DNA of 64,000 nucleotides from an uncultured Lachnospiraceae bacterium (GCA_910578475.1 CAJTRK010000015.1:9683-73682), one strand, 5' to 3'. Positions 43,822 through 56,303 are shown, counted from the first letter of the stretch. Translations and numbers: made by a program. The notes: generated from the sequence alone by a model not told the origin.

Positions 43822-45534
43822 TTAATACCGGTTAAAACATGCAAATATCTCCTGTATTCTCGGCATCGCAAGACCCGATGGCACATTTCCCTTATCACAG
43901 ATGCCCGCCAGTCCCTTTGTTCTTAAAATTTGTTCAAGCGCTTTCACAACGTCTTTTACATCGTTTTTATCATCCCCGTAATGTTCTTTCGCATATCGCA
44001 GCAAATAAGCCAGCGTCTGTGTCTGCTCTTCATCTACAAGCTGTTCCACATAGCGCAAATCCAGATTTTCTTTTCCGATTGAAAACGCCGTTTTCCCCAT
44101 CCGCTTGATTTTCAGCCGTTCTTCCACATAACCGTTTCCACGGTATGTCTTTCGTTTCTGAACGGAACCGGATAAATTGATTTTCCGCTTTCCGGAAGGA
44201 AGATGAAAACCAGGAGCGCTGATTGAAGGCATCGGATATTCTCTGATAGTTTCTTTTGTTTCATCGGTAATATCAACGGCTTTATAAGAATCCATCTGAA
44301 TGACCTTATCCGCAATATGAAAATAAGAACCACAGCTTCCCACAACAAGAATGGTTGAAATCCCTGCTTTTTCATATAAATCTTTCGCACGCTCCAAAAA
44401 AGGCGTAATCGGTTCTTTTTCTCTGGCAACAATTTTCTGCATCAATTCATCGCGCACCATAAAATTGGTAGCGGAAGTATCTTCATCAATCAAAAGCAGT
44501 TTACTGCCGGCTTCGATTCCTTCTATTATATTTGCCGCCTGAGAAGTGCTGCCGCTGGCGTCCAATGTACAAAAACTTTCGGTATTTTTTCCATTCGGAA
44601 GATGATTGATAAAAAGAGAAATATCCGTATTCGTAATTTTTCTGCCATCCTCCGCACGAAGCTTTAATGCGCTTTCTTCCGTTATGACATATTCTCTTCC
44701 ATCCCCTGCAATATGGTCATAAACGCCTCTTTCCAAAGCCTTTAAAAGCGTGGATTTTCCATGATAACCGCCGCCCACAATTAAAGTGATTCCTTTTTTG
44801 ATGCCCATGCCTCTGATTTTTCCCTTATGGGGAAGCATAAAAGTTACCGCCATCGTCTCCGGAGAGCAAAAAGGAATGCCGTCCTTTAATGGTCTGTCCG
44901 ATACGCCGCTTTCTCTCGGCAAAACAGAATCATCGGCAATAAAGGCAACGATATCCCGTTTTTGCATTTCTTCTCTGATATAATGCTGGTCCTCTGCCAG
45001 AAAAACAATTTTTTCAAGTTCCTGTTTCGGCGTTTTCTCATAATAAAGGCTTTGTTCGACGCATACAGGAACAAACTCGAATAATATTTTTTCGAGTTCC
45101 GACGCATTAATCGTGCGTCCGTTTGCCGGAAATCCCGCTTCGAATCTCACGATGATACTGTCTGTTCTAATTTCGCAGGCCGTTCTTTCCAATATCTCCT
45201 GCCCGCATCGGCTGACAGTGATGATTCCGCTTTTCCCGGAACCTTTCGCCTGGAAACAAAATTTATCCGCCTGTTTATGAAAACGGCGGAGCAGATAATC
45301 TTCCACAGCAATCTTATTCCATTTCGTTTCATAATAAGAACCCGGAAAGCCCGCGTTTTTGTGCGTAACTTCCACACTCAGTCTGGAAGGGGCCGCAAAC
45401 GGGTCTCCCTGTACATGTTCGATATTCAATATGTATTTTCCGAACGAATAACTGCCTGCAAGTGATTTATAGGCGGGATAGCTTTTATGGTCTATTGCGC
45501 GCAGATTCTTTCTCAGTTCTTCCGATGTTTTCAT
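43822..45534 (-). CDS. Predicted ATPase of the ABC class (COG3044-like)
   Basis: The 570-residue P-loop protein has Walker A GGGYHGKST (254-262) and Walker B LLLIDEDTSATNFMVRDE (from 346). The N-terminal ~240 residues hold a DPFAAPSR and a KGSGKSG stretch typical of this ABC-class ATPase family (PF09818). Related domain structure has been reported in RNA-binding ATPases, so a nucleic-acid role is possible, but its function in bacteria is unknown. It is last in a two-gene minus-strand unit with a phosphoesterase gene 28 nt upstream. Confidence 0.88.
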   Translation of the reverse strand: MKTSEELRKNLRAIDHKSYPAYKSLAGSYSFGKYILNIEHVQGDPFAAPSRLSVEVTHKNAGFPGSYYETKWNKIAVEDYLLRRFHKQADKFCFQAKGSGKSGIITVSRCGQEILERTACEIRTDSIIVRFEAGFPANGRTINASELEKILFEFVPVCVEQSLYYEKTPKQELEKIVFLAEDQHYIREEMQKRDIVAFIADDSVLPRESGVSDRPLKDGIPFCSPETMAVTFMLPHKGKIRGMGIKKGITLIVGGGYHGKSTLLKALERGVYDHIAGDGREYVITEESALKLRAEDGRKITNTDISLFINHLPNGKNTESFCTLDASGSTSQAANIIEGIEAGSKLLLIDEDTSATNFMVRDELMQKIVAREKEPITPFLERAKDLYEKAGISTILVVGSCGSYFHIADKVIQMDSYKAVDITDETKETIREYPMPSISAPGFHLPSGKRKINLSGSVQKRKTYRGNGYVEERLKIKRMGKTAFSIGKENLDLRYVEQLVDEEQTQTLAYLLRYAKEHYGDDKNDVKDVVKALEQILRTKGLAGICDKGNVPSGLAMPRIQEIFACFNRY

Positions 45535-45562
45535 AGGTTACTTCCATTCCTTTCAGGTTATT

Positions 45563-46429
45563 TTATACGATTCCAAAGCTTTGTGCCGCCGCTTTCCAGT
45601 ATTTCTCCGGAATGTCGGGCCAATTTACGTTTCCTTCTCCTTCTTTACACAATTTCATTGCGAGTTTTAAACAGGGCGTTGTATAATCATTTCCCGTGGA
45701 AAGGGCATGTTTGTTTAATTTTGCCCAGTAAAATGATTTTTCGTTTAATCCTGAAGTTTCAAATTCTTTCTTAACGGCTTCCACATCATATTCCAGTTGG
45801 AAAAATTCTTCTTCCCATCCTTTTTCCGTTCCGTGAAGAATCATGTACTGCGTCTTTCCGCCATGATACCAGGGTATGCCGACAGAACCGGGATGAACCA
45901 GTTTTTTATTTCCATATATTCTGCCCGACTGGATATGCGTATGCCCGCATATCAGCAAATCCACATCAAGAGTTTCCATGACGGAAGGCAGGTTTTCATT
46001 TTCAGGTATGAGCAGTTCTTTGGAAGAAGTTAAAGAGCCGTGACAATAACGAAAAACCGGATATCCTTCTTTTTCATAGATTCCTCTTATATCGAGTTTC
46101 TCATAAAACTGAAAATCTTCTTCTTTTAAATTTTCATAAGTATATAACAGGCTTCCGCTGGCTGAACAGTAAATCCATCTTTCTTCCGGATTTTTTTTAT
46201 GTTGCAGCATATAATCTTCCCGGTTACCGCGTATAAAGAAACATTTATAATTTTTCTGCATCTCATAAATAATCTGCATTGTTTTCTGCGGACACGGACA
46301 GTCGCTGATATAATCTCCAAGAAAAAGAAATTCATCCGCTTTCTGGTCAAGCGCATGTTTTATACAGGTTTCCAGTGCATAGTGATTGCTGTGGATATCT
46401 CCCATAACCGCGAGTTTTATATGTTTCAT
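45563..46429 (-). CDS. Calcineurin-like metallophosphoesterase
   Basis: The 288-residue enzyme has metal-ligand motifs MGDIHSN (about 9-15), LGDYISD, GNRED (an unusual form of GNHE/D), CHGSLTSS and GHTHIQSG. The C-terminal ~100 residues are a tail of unknown role. Members of this branch hydrolyse phosphodiesters, often cyclic nucleotides or phosphoproteins. The neighbour is the COG3044-like ATPase gene. ATG 46429 is about 30 nt before the gyrA terminator. Confidence 0.85.
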   Translation of the reverse strand: MKHIKLAVMGDIHSNHYALETCIKHALDQKADEFLFLGDYISDCPCPQKTMQIIYEMQKNYKCFFIRGNREDYMLQHKKNPEERWIYCSASGSLLYTYENLKEEDFQFYEKLDIRGIYEKEGYPVFRYCHGSLTSSKELLIPENENLPSVMETLDVDLLICGHTHIQSGRIYGNKKLVHPGSVGIPWYHGGKTQYMILHGTEKGWEEEFFQLEYDVEAVKKEFETSGLNEKSFYWAKLNKHALSTGNDYTTPCLKLAMKLCKEGEGNVNWPDIPEKYWKAAAQSFGIV

Positions 46430-46458
46430 ATTTCTTATCCGTTTCTTTTATTTTTCTG

Positions 46459-46492
46459 AAAAAGAGATGCCAGATTTCCGACATCTCTTTTT
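46459..46492 (-). terminator. gyrA terminator
   Basis: AAAAAGAGATG (46459-46469) pairs with CATCTCTTTTT (46482-46492), loop 12 nt, followed on the minus strand by T residues. Confidence 0.85.
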
Positions 46493-46528
46493 TTCATCAT
46501 CTTTCAATTCTTATCAGAAAATGACAGA

Positions 46529-49039
46529 TTACTTTTCTTCTTCCGGTATTTCTTCCAGCGCGTCGTCAATATTTTCAAATTCCTGATTGCCGTCGCTTAC
46601 CCGTTCTCTGACTTTGGCAATTTTGGCTACTTTGACGTCTTCTTCCAGATTCATCATTTTAACGCCCGATGTAATTCTGCCGAGAGTCGAAATATCTTCC
46701 ATACGCAGCTGAATGATAACGCCTTCCGTCGTAATCATCATAATTTCATGGTCATCGTTTACGGCCTTGACGCCTACGACATTACCTGTTTTTTCCGTAA
46801 TCTTATAACATTTTACACCTTTACCGCCGCGGTTCTGTACCGTAAATTCATCCAGATAAGTCCGTTTTCCGAGTCCGTTTTCCGAAACAATCAGAAGAGA
46901 ATCGCCCTGGTGGTCTAACTGCATTCCGATGATTTCGTCCCCGTCGGATAAATTCATGCCGATAACTCCCATAGATGCCCTTCCGGTTGCTCTGACGTCC
47001 GTTTCTTTAAACCGGATACACATTCCCTGTCTTGTTACGAGGAAAATTTCTGTATTTTCATCCGTTGATTTTACTTCAATCAGCTCGTCGTCTTCCCGGA
47101 GATTAATTGCGGCAAGGCCTTTTTTTCTGACATTGCTGTATTCCAGAATCGAAGTTTTCTTCACAATACCTTTTTTCGTTACCATGAACAGATTTTTTGT
47201 TTCCTCATAGTCTTTAATCGGTATCATCGCCGAAACTTTTTCACCCGGCGTTAATTGAAGAAGATTAATAATCGCCGTTCCTCTTGCAGTACGCCCTGCT
47301 TCCGGAATTTCATACGCCTTTAATCTGTAAACTCTTCCGTAATTGGTAAAGAACATCAGATAATGATGCGTCGTCGTCATCAGAAGGTCCTCTATGTAAT
47401 CTTCTTCAATCGTCTGCATTCCTTTGATTCCTTTACCGCCGCGATGCTGCGCCTTGAAATTGTCCACCGTCATACGTTTTACATAGCCGAGACTTGTCAT
47501 GGCAATAATCGTATTATCTTTCGGAATTAAATCTTCCATATCGATATCATAGACGTCAAATCCGATATGACTTCTTCTTTCATCGCCGAATTTTTCGGAA
47601 ATAATCATCATTTCTTCTTTGATAACGCCAAGCAGTAATTTTTCATCCGCAAGAATTGCTTTCAATTCCGCAATTTTTGCAAGCAGTTCTCTATGTTCAT
47701 TCTCTAACTTTTCTCTTTCCAGACCTGTTAAAGCACGCAGACGCATATCAACGATTGCCTGAGCCTGAACGTCGGAAAAAGCAAAACGCTCAATCAATCT
47801 TTCTTTTGCAATCTGGGTTGTCTGGCTGCTTCTGATAATCTGAATGACTTCATCGATATTATCAAGAGCAATTAATAATCCCTGTAAAATATGGTCGCGT
47901 TCTTCCGCTTTGTTTAAGTCATATTTTGTCCTTCTCGTAACGACATCTTTCTGATGCTCCAGATAAAAATGAAGCATATCCAGAATGTTCATGACTTTTG
48001 GCTGGCCGTCTACGAGAGCCAGCATAATAATGCCGAAAGAATCCTGCAGCTGTGTGTGTTTATAAAGCTGATTCAGAATCACATTGGCATTTGCGTCTTT
48101 TCTGAGTTCAATAACAATTCTCATACCCTCGCGGTTCGTTTCATCGCGAAGGTCTGTAATGCCGTCTATTTTCTTTAACTTTACGAGTTCGGCAATTTTC
48201 AGAATCAAATTTGCCTTGTTTACCATATAAGGAAGTTCCGTAACGATAATACGATTCTTTCCGTTGTCCATCGGCTCAATGTTCGTTACGGCACGCACTC
48301 TTACCTTGCCGCGTCCGGTACGATAAGCTTCTTCCGCCCCTCTTGTACCGAGAATGATTCCGCCGGTAGGAAAATCAGGCGCTTTCACGAGTTCCAAAAT
48401 TTCCTCCATCTCCGTGCCGCGGCTTTCCTGAACCTGATTATCAATAATTTTTACGACTGCCGCTATGACTTCTTTTAAGTTATGCGGAGGAATATTGGTA
48501 GCCATGCCGACCGCAATGCCGGAAGTTCCGTTTACAAGAAGATTCGGATAACGGCTTGGCAGTACGGTAGGTTCTTTTTCCGTATCATCGAAGTTTGGAA
48601 CAAAATCAACGGTATCTTTATTAATATCCGCCAGGAGTTCCATCGAAATTTTACTCAGTCTCGCTTCCGTATAACGCATGGCCGCCGCGCCGTCGCCGTC
48701 TACGGAACCAAAATTACCGTGTCCGTCCACGAGCGGATAACGGGTTGACCACTCCTGCGCCATATTAACGAGAGCTCCGTAGATGGAACTGTCTCCGTGC
48801 GGATGATATTTACCCATCGTATCACCGACAATACGGGCGCTTTTTCTGTGCGGCTTATCAGGACCGTTATTCAATTCTATCATGGAATAGAGAACTCTTC
48901 TCTGTACCGGCTTTAAACCATCCCTTACATCGGGTAATGCGCGCGCGGCAATAACACTCATCGCATAATCGATATAAGAATCTTCCATTTTCTTTTTCAA
49001 ATCAACTTCTTCAATTTTATCAAAAATACGGTCATCCAT
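46529..49039 (-). CDS. gyrA: DNA gyrase subunit A
   Basis: The 836-residue subunit cleaves and rejoins DNA. Catalytic Tyr123 lies in MRYTEAR. The quinolone-determining region is [17 protein letters not shown] (79-95): Ser84 and Gly88 stand where E. coli has Ser83 and Asp87. The C-terminal beta-pinwheel repeats (for example RGGKGIKGM and NRGGKGVKC) are complete. I use ATG 49039 ([11 protein letters not shown]); an in-frame TTG at 49051 is part of the recurrent leader element. It is the last gene of the dnaA-to-gyrA run and has its own terminator. Confidence 0.97.
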   Translation of the reverse strand: MDDRIFDKIEEVDLKKKMEDSYIDYAMSVIAARALPDVRDGLKPVQRRVLYSMIELNNGPDKPHRKSARIVGDTMGKYHPHGDSSIYGALVNMAQEWSTRYPLVDGHGNFGSVDGDGAAAMRYTEARLSKISMELLADINKDTVDFVPNFDDTEKEPTVLPSRYPNLLVNGTSGIAVGMATNIPPHNLKEVIAAVVKIIDNQVQESRGTEMEEILELVKAPDFPTGGIILGTRGAEEAYRTGRGKVRVRAVTNIEPMDNGKNRIIVTELPYMVNKANLILKIAELVKLKKIDGITDLRDETNREGMRIVIELRKDANANVILNQLYKHTQLQDSFGIIMLALVDGQPKVMNILDMLHFYLEHQKDVVTRRTKYDLNKAEERDHILQGLLIALDNIDEVIQIIRSSQTTQIAKERLIERFAFSDVQAQAIVDMRLRALTGLEREKLENEHRELLAKIAELKAILADEKLLLGVIKEEMMIISEKFGDERRSHIGFDVYDIDMEDLIPKDNTIIAMTSLGYVKRMTVDNFKAQHRGGKGIKGMQTIEEDYIEDLLMTTTHHYLMFFTNYGRVYRLKAYEIPEAGRTARGTAIINLLQLTPGEKVSAMIPIKDYEETKNLFMVTKKGIVKKTSILEYSNVRKKGLAAINLREDDELIEVKSTDENTEIFLVTRQGMCIRFKETDVRATGRASMGVIGMNLSDGDEIIGMQLDHQGDSLLIVSENGLGKRTYLDEFTVQNRGGKGVKCYKITEKTGNVVGVKAVNDDHEIMMITTEGVIIQLRMEDISTLGRITSGVKMMNLEEDVKVAKIAKVRERVSDGNQEFENIDDALEEIPEEEK

Positions 49040-49072
49040 TTTTATAACCAAGCCTTTCTTTCAGCCGGCAAA
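49040..49072 (-). promoter_or_regulatory. Recurrent start-codon leader element, gyrA copy
   Basis: Read on the minus strand: TTGCCGGCTGAAAGAAAGGC, then TTGGTTATAAAA and the gyrA ATG. The triplet after AAAGGC is TTG, again in frame and 12 nt before the ATG. Confidence 0.6.
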
Positions 49073-49106
49073 AATTTACCATTTGCTGCTGTAAGGTGCA
49101 AAAAGA

Positions 49107-52143
<3,037 letters not shown>

Positions 52144-52144
<1 letters not shown>

Positions 52145-52353
52145 CAGTTTTCTACCTTAATCTGCTGTCCGCCAAATTCGATAACGTCACCAGCATAAAT
52201 TTTTTTACCGCGTCTGCACTCTGTTTCTCCGTTTACAAGCACATTGCCTTCCTGAATTTCAATTTTGGCATCCAGACCTGAGTCTGCAAGACCGGAAAGT
52301 TTCAACGCCTGGCCAAGCTTTATAAATTCATCTTTAATTTTCAGTATTTCCAT
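52144..52353 (-). CDS. yaaA: S4-domain RNA-binding protein YaaA
   Basis: The 69-residue S4 fold, with KLGQALKLSGLADSGLDAKIEI, VLVNGETECRRGKKIYAGDVIEF and the terminal strand, matches YaaA/RlbA between dnaN and recF. S4 domains bind structured RNA; its role in this position is unknown. It overlaps recF by one base. Confidence 0.9.
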
Positions 52354-52392
52354 AAAAACCCAATCCTAATCAATTTATCTTTTTCAGAAATT

Positions 52393-53502
52393 TTAACTTA
52401 CCGTCGTAAAATTAACCGGAAGAATCAGATAAACATAATTTTCTTCTTCATCCCTGATAAAACAGGGCGCTTTTGGATTCACCATATACAAATCCACTTC
52501 TTCATCGTCGATAACTCTCAGCGCATCGATTAAAAACTTGGGATTAAAACCAATCATCAAATCTTTTCCGCTCTTGGAAATATCGATTTCTTCATCCATG
52601 CTGCCGATAATCGTATTCATTTTCAATTCCATCGCATCATCGGTAATATTGATGATGACCGGTTTTTTATCTCCTTCTTTGACAAGAAGCGTCGCTCTGT
52701 CAATACAGCTTAAAAATTCTTTCTTGTTGATTCTCACCTTTGTTTCATAATCGCTGGAAAGCATCTGGTCAATTCTGAAATACTCACCTTCAATCAATCT
52801 GGAAACAACAATCGTATTGTCAAATTCAAACAGAATATGATTGTCCGTAAAGAATATATTAACATCCTTATCCGTATCGCCGGAGAGAATTTTACTGATT
52901 TCACTCAGAGTCTTACCGGGCACAACAATTTTTTTAAACTCATAAGTATTCTTCAGCTGAATTTTTCTGATGGATATTCTATGCCCGTCCAATGACACAA
53001 CTTTTAAAGTATCTTCGTCGATTTCGAATAATTCTCCGGTCATCAGTTTGTTATTATCGTTATCGGCAATGGAAAAAATCGTCTGTCTGATGATTTCTTT
53101 CAGAGTAAACTGGGAAACTACGACAGAATCGTTTCTTTCAATCAACGGCAGATAAGAAAAATCTTCGCCTGATTTACCGATAATATTGAATTTTGCCTTT
53201 TCACAGGTAATCGTTGTTTTTAAACTGCTGTCCGTTTCAATTTTGATATTGCTGTCCGGAAGTTTACGCACGATTTCAAGAAATATTTTAGCATCCAGCG
53301 CAATCATGCCCTTTTCGATTACTTCGCCTTCGATTCTCGTTTCGATACCGAGTTCCATATCATTGGCAGCCAGTTTGATTTCACCGTTTCTGACATCAAT
53401 TAAGATACATTCCAGAATGGACATGGTAGTTTTGCTAGGTACTGCTTTAGAAACAATCTGTACACCATTTAAGAGATTCGTTTTTTTACATACAATTTTC
53501 AT
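52393..53502 (-). CDS. dnaN: DNA polymerase III beta subunit (sliding clamp)
   Basis: The 369-residue clamp has three repeated domains and clamp-type stretches such as RLIEGEYFRIDQMLSS and the C-terminal YVYLILPVNF. Start ATG 53502 (MKIVCKKTNLLNG) is preceded by AGAAAGGAAG at about 10 nt. The open frame to 53577 enters the AT-rich origin-like spacer and is not coding. It is followed by yaaA. Confidence 0.96.
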   Translation of the reverse strand: MKIVCKKTNLLNGVQIVSKAVPSKTTMSILECILIDVRNGEIKLAANDMELGIETRIEGEVIEKGMIALDAKIFLEIVRKLPDSNIKIETDSSLKTTITCEKAKFNIIGKSGEDFSYLPLIERNDSVVVSQFTLKEIIRQTIFSIADNDNNKLMTGELFEIDEDTLKVVSLDGHRISIRKIQLKNTYEFKKIVVPGKTLSEISKILSGDTDKDVNIFFTDNHILFEFDNTIVVSRLIEGEYFRIDQMLSSDYETKVRINKKEFLSCIDRATLLVKEGDKKPVIINITDDAMELKMNTIIGSMDEEIDISKSGKDLMIGFNPKFLIDALRVIDDEEVDLYMVNPKAPCFIRDEEENYVYLILPVNFTTVS

Positions 53503-53503
53503 C

Positions 53504-53715
53504 TGTGCATAACTTCCTTTCTGAATATGAGCCAGAATCTGAATCGGCATTTTAAAGATATTTATTATATATTTCATAATCTATCTTAGTAATAGATGTT
53601 GAAATGTGCATAACCTTATTTATTATACTATTTTTCAGCAGAAAAGAAAACGTATAACATGTGAAAAAGTCAGAATAACTTCATGATAAAATGATACTTA
53701 TCAACAATCATGAAG
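53504..53715. other. dnaA-dnaN spacer with DnaA-box-like sites and candidate DnaA-trios
   Basis: Single-mismatch DnaA boxes are TTATCAACA (53698-53706), TGTGCATAA (53605-53613) and TGTGCATAA (53504-53512). Next to the middle one, TAGTAATAG (53587-53595) reads 3'-GAT-AAT-GAT, the DnaA-trio pattern, 9 nt from the box. An AT-rich stretch follows (about 53550-53586). This is where B. subtilis has its unwinding element. Confidence 0.5.
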
Positions 53716-53719
53716 TTAT
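53675..53719 (-). repeat. 13-bp inverted repeat at the end of dnaA
   Basis: ATAACTTCATGAT (53675-53687) and ATCATGAAGTTAT (53707-53719) are perfect complements with a 19-nt loop. One arm includes the dnaA stop codon. It may terminate or process dnaA mRNA before dnaN; the T-tract is weak. A DnaA-box-like site lies in the loop. Confidence 0.7.
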
Positions 53720-55074
53720 GAAGGAATAATTTTTTTCTTAATGACTTCTATCTTATTCTTCAATTCCTCATTATTCACAATCTCATCGGTGATTTTATTC
53801 ACACCATGTATGACTGTTGTATGGTCTTTCTTACCGAGAAGCTTCCCGATTCCGGCAAGGGAAGTAGCCGTTAAATCCCTGCACAGGTACATGACGATTT
53901 GTCTTGCCTGTACGAGTTCCGAGTTTCTTTTTCTGGACATAATATCATCAGGCGTAATGCCAAAATGTTCCGCTACCACGTTAATGATAAGGGAAGGGGT
54001 AACCTCTCTCATTTCATCGGGATAAATAATATCCTTTAAGGCCTCTTCCGCATGGGCGAGATTAATATCAAGATTGTTGAGTTTGGAAAAAGCAATGATT
54101 TTGTTGAATGCTCCTTCCAGTTCCCGGATATTGGATTTAATATTCGTTGCGATATATTCCAATACTTCGTTGTCAATTTCTTTATTGCAACTTTCCGCAT
54201 TTTTCCTGAGAATTGCCATTCTTGTCTCATAATCGGGCGGCTGTATATCGGCAACCAGACCCCATTCGAACCGGGAGCGGAATCTTTCATCCAATGTTTC
54301 CAGTTCTTTCGGCGGGCGGTCTGACGTCAGGACAATTTGTTTGCCGTCCGCATGAAGCGTATTAAAAGTGTGGAAAAATTCTTCCTGTGTGCTTTCCTTG
54401 CCGATAATGAACTGGATATCATCTATCAGAAGAACATCCACAGTTCTGTATTTTTCCCTTAATTTGCTCATTGTCTTGGCGTCACCGCTTCGAATGGATT
54501 CAATCACTTCATTGGTGAACTTTTCTGAAGTTACATATAATACCTTCATGTCATTGTTCTGTTGAAGGATAAAATGTCCGATAGAATGCATCAGGTGCGT
54601 TTTACCGAGTCCGGCTCCTCCATATATATAGAGAGGATTGTATGATTCTCCGGGAGATTCCGCTACCGCAAGCGCTGCGGAATGAGCAAATTTATTATTG
54701 CTTCCGACAACAAAAGTATTAAAATTATACTTTGGGTTCAGGTTTGCTTTTTCATAATTTATGTTATAAATATGATTCGGTTTGTTCTGATTCGTTTCGT
54801 TTGCTTCGTTAGCGTCTTTTTCCAGGATGAAGTCGATGTCATAAGTGTGATTCATCATTTCTGAGATAGTAACCTGAAAATAACTTTTATACTTATTAGA
54901 AATATAATTTAAAAAATGTGATTGGTCGGAAGGTATCAGTATGGTTACGATATTGTTCTCCATACTGTAATATTTAAGAGGAGAAACCCATGTAGTATAG
55001 GCGATTTCCGATAAATCATATTCTGTTCTTAATGTCTCTTTGATTAAATCCCAGTTGTCCCTGATAGAATCCAT
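53716..55074 (-). CDS. dnaA: Chromosomal replication initiator DnaA
   Basis: The 452-residue initiator has domain I (about 1-85), a short polar linker rich in Asn/Lys, the AAA+ core with Walker A GGAGLGKTH and Walker B LLIDDIQF, and domain IV with the DNA-binding signature LGKKDHTTVIHGV. It binds the boxes found on both sides of the gene. Start ATG 55074 follows AGAGGT. A promoter is predicted at 55141-55169. Confidence 0.97.
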   Translation of the reverse strand: MDSIRDNWDLIKETLRTEYDLSEIAYTTWVSPLKYYSMENNIVTILIPSDQSHFLNYISNKYKSYFQVTISEMMNHTYDIDFILEKDANEANETNQNKPNHIYNINYEKANLNPKYNFNTFVVGSNNKFAHSAALAVAESPGESYNPLYIYGGAGLGKTHLMHSIGHFILQQNNDMKVLYVTSEKFTNEVIESIRSGDAKTMSKLREKYRTVDVLLIDDIQFIIGKESTQEEFFHTFNTLHADGKQIVLTSDRPPKELETLDERFRSRFEWGLVADIQPPDYETRMAILRKNAESCNKEIDNEVLEYIATNIKSNIRELEGAFNKIIAFSKLNNLDINLAHAEEALKDIIYPDEMREVTPSLIINVVAEHFGITPDDIMSRKRNSELVQARQIVMYLCRDLTATSLAGIGKLLGKKDHTTVIHGVNKITDEIVNNEELKNKIEVIKKKIIPS

Positions 55075-55140
55075 ATATAAACCTCTTACTTCTTAATAAA
55101 AATATGATATTCGGAATTATCCGAAAACTCCCCTGTATAT

Positions 55141-55169
55141 ATATTAATATAAAAAAGATAAAAATTCAA
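55141..55169 (-). promoter_or_regulatory. Predicted dnaA promoter
   Basis: Minus strand TTGAAT (55169-55164), 17-bp spacer, TAATAT (55146-55141). The leader contains a small hairpin TTCGGA-ATTA-TCCGAA (55110-55125). A perfect DnaA box (55178-55186) lies just upstream of the -35, allowing autoregulation. Confidence 0.55.
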
Positions 55170-55439
55170 TTCATAAGTTATCCACAAAAAGTGGACAGGT
55201 TGACATATCGCTTTTATATGAATTTGAAGTTGTGTATAAGTTTTAAGATGAAATTCACATCTTAAAACATTAAAATATGGGGATATGATGTAGTTTCTTA
55301 TAGAAAAAAGAATAGTTATACACAACTTATCCACATTATGTGGATATATTTATGTAAAGTGGATATTTTTTTTCAGGATTCATAAATATTTTTGAAAAAG
55401 AAAAATTTGTGAAAACTTGGACAAAATGTCAGGATTCTC
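55170..55439. other. oriC: Chromosomal replication origin (oriC), DnaA-box cluster
   Basis: Between dnaA and rpmH are perfect boxes TTATCCACA at 55178-55186 and 55327-55335, and one-mismatch boxes TGTGTATAA (55231-55239), TTATACACA (55316-55324) and TGTGGATAT (55339-55347). A weaker AGTGGATAT is at 55358-55366. The tight cluster at 55316-55366 has three to four boxes. The region is very AT-rich and has no gene. Gene orientation switches from minus to plus here. Confidence 0.85.
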
Positions 55440-55468
55440 TTGACGTATCCGGTTTATTTATATAAAAT
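55440..55468 (+). promoter_or_regulatory. rpmH promoter
   Basis: TTGACG (55440-55445), 17-bp spacer, TAAAAT (55463-55468), about 90 nt before rpmH. Confidence 0.65.
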
Positions 55469-55557
55469 AGAGGTGTTGTTTTCCGCACAGATATTTTACT
55501 TCGTAAATAATATTTGCTAAATAATGGAGAGAGCATTTGTAAAGGAGGTGCATCGTA

Positions 55558-55692
55558 ATGAAAATGACATTTCAGCCGAAAAAAAGACAGAGGTCCAAAG
55601 TTCATGGATTCAGAGCCAGAATGAAGACGAAAGGCGGAAGAAAAGTTATAGCTGCAAGAAGAGCAAAAGGTAGAAAGAGATTATCAGCATAG
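55558..55692 (+). CDS. rpmH: 50S ribosomal protein L34
   Basis: The 44-residue highly basic protein [18 protein letters not shown]...[11 protein letters not shown] is unmistakable L34. The AAAGGAGGTG site precedes ATG 55558. It is the first plus-strand gene right of oriC and is followed at once by a hairpin that should limit read-through into rnpA. Confidence 0.97.
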   Translation: MKMTFQPKKRQRSKVHGFRARMKTKGGRKVIAARRAKGRKRLSA

Positions 55693-55716
55693 GCCGCATT
55701 TATGTGGCCTTTTTTT
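55692..55716 (+). terminator. Attenuating terminator between rpmH and rnpA
   Basis: GGCCGC-atttat-GTGGCC (55692-55709, one G-T pair) followed by TTTTTTT. It begins on the last base of the rpmH stop and ends only 5-6 nt before the rnpA start. Confidence 0.78.
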
Positions 55717-55721
55717 CCAGT

Positions 55722-56069
55722 ATGAAATTTTCAGAATCATTGAAGAAAAACAAAGATTTTCAATATGTTTATCAAAATGGTAAAAGTTACGCGAATAAAT
55801 ATCTGGTTATGTATGTTTTGGAAAACAATATGCAGATAAACAGATTGGGAATATCAGCCAGTAAGAAAACAGGGAACAGTGTCGTAAGGCATCGTTTCAC
55901 CAGACTGGTCAGAGAAAGTTACAGACTACATGAAAATATATTTAATAGTGGTTTAGATATAGTAGTCGTTGCCAGAAAAAGCGCTGCTTTCGTTGGTTAT
56001 GAGGAAATTGAGAGCGCATTATTACATCTTGCGAAAATGCACCATATTATAAAGATATTTTTTTATTGA
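55722..56069 (+). CDS. rnpA: Ribonuclease P protein component
   Basis: The 115-residue basic protein assists RNase P RNA in 5' tRNA processing. The family motif appears as RHRFTRLVRESYRL (normally RNRIKRLLRE), with His and Thr at the usual Asn and Lys places. I place the start at ATG 55722 (MKFSESLKKNKDF); no Shine-Dalgarno is visible, since the T-rich tail of the terminator precedes it. GTG 55704 is inside the hairpin. Expression probably depends on terminator read-through. Confidence 0.9.
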   Translation: MKFSESLKKNKDFQYVYQNGKSYANKYLVMYVLENNMQINRLGISASKKTGNSVVRHRFTRLVRESYRLHENIFNSGLDIVVVARKSAAFVGYEEIESALLHLAKMHHIIKIFFY

Positions 56070-56093
56070 AGGTGTGTTCTTTTAGAAATTGAT

Positions 56094-56303
56094 ATGAAAA
56101 AACTTTTTATTTATCTTATTAAGTTCTATAAAAAATATATTTCTCCTCTGAAAAGCACGAAATGTCCTTATATACCGTCATGTTCCGATTACGGCCTGGA
56201 GGCCGTTACAAAATACGGCGTTATAAAAGGAGGTTTTCTTGCTTTATGGAGAATTATAAGATGTAATCCTTTTTCAAAAGGTGGTTATGACCCGGTTCCG
56301 TAA
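56094..56303 (+). CDS. yidD: Membrane protein insertion efficiency factor YidD
   Basis: The 69-residue amphipathic protein has the YidD pattern [28 protein letters not shown] and [14 protein letters not shown]. YidD assists YidC-dependent insertion. It lies 24 nt after rnpA and 24 nt before yidC. Confidence 0.93.
   Translation: MKKLFIYLIKFYKKYISPLKSTKCPYIPSCSDYGLEAVTKYGVIKGGFLALWRIIRCNPFSKGGYDPVP

Noticed and set aside
53503..53577. N-terminal extension of DnaN to 53577
   Set aside because: It covers the ribosome site and AT-rich origin spacer and has no resemblance to beta clamps.
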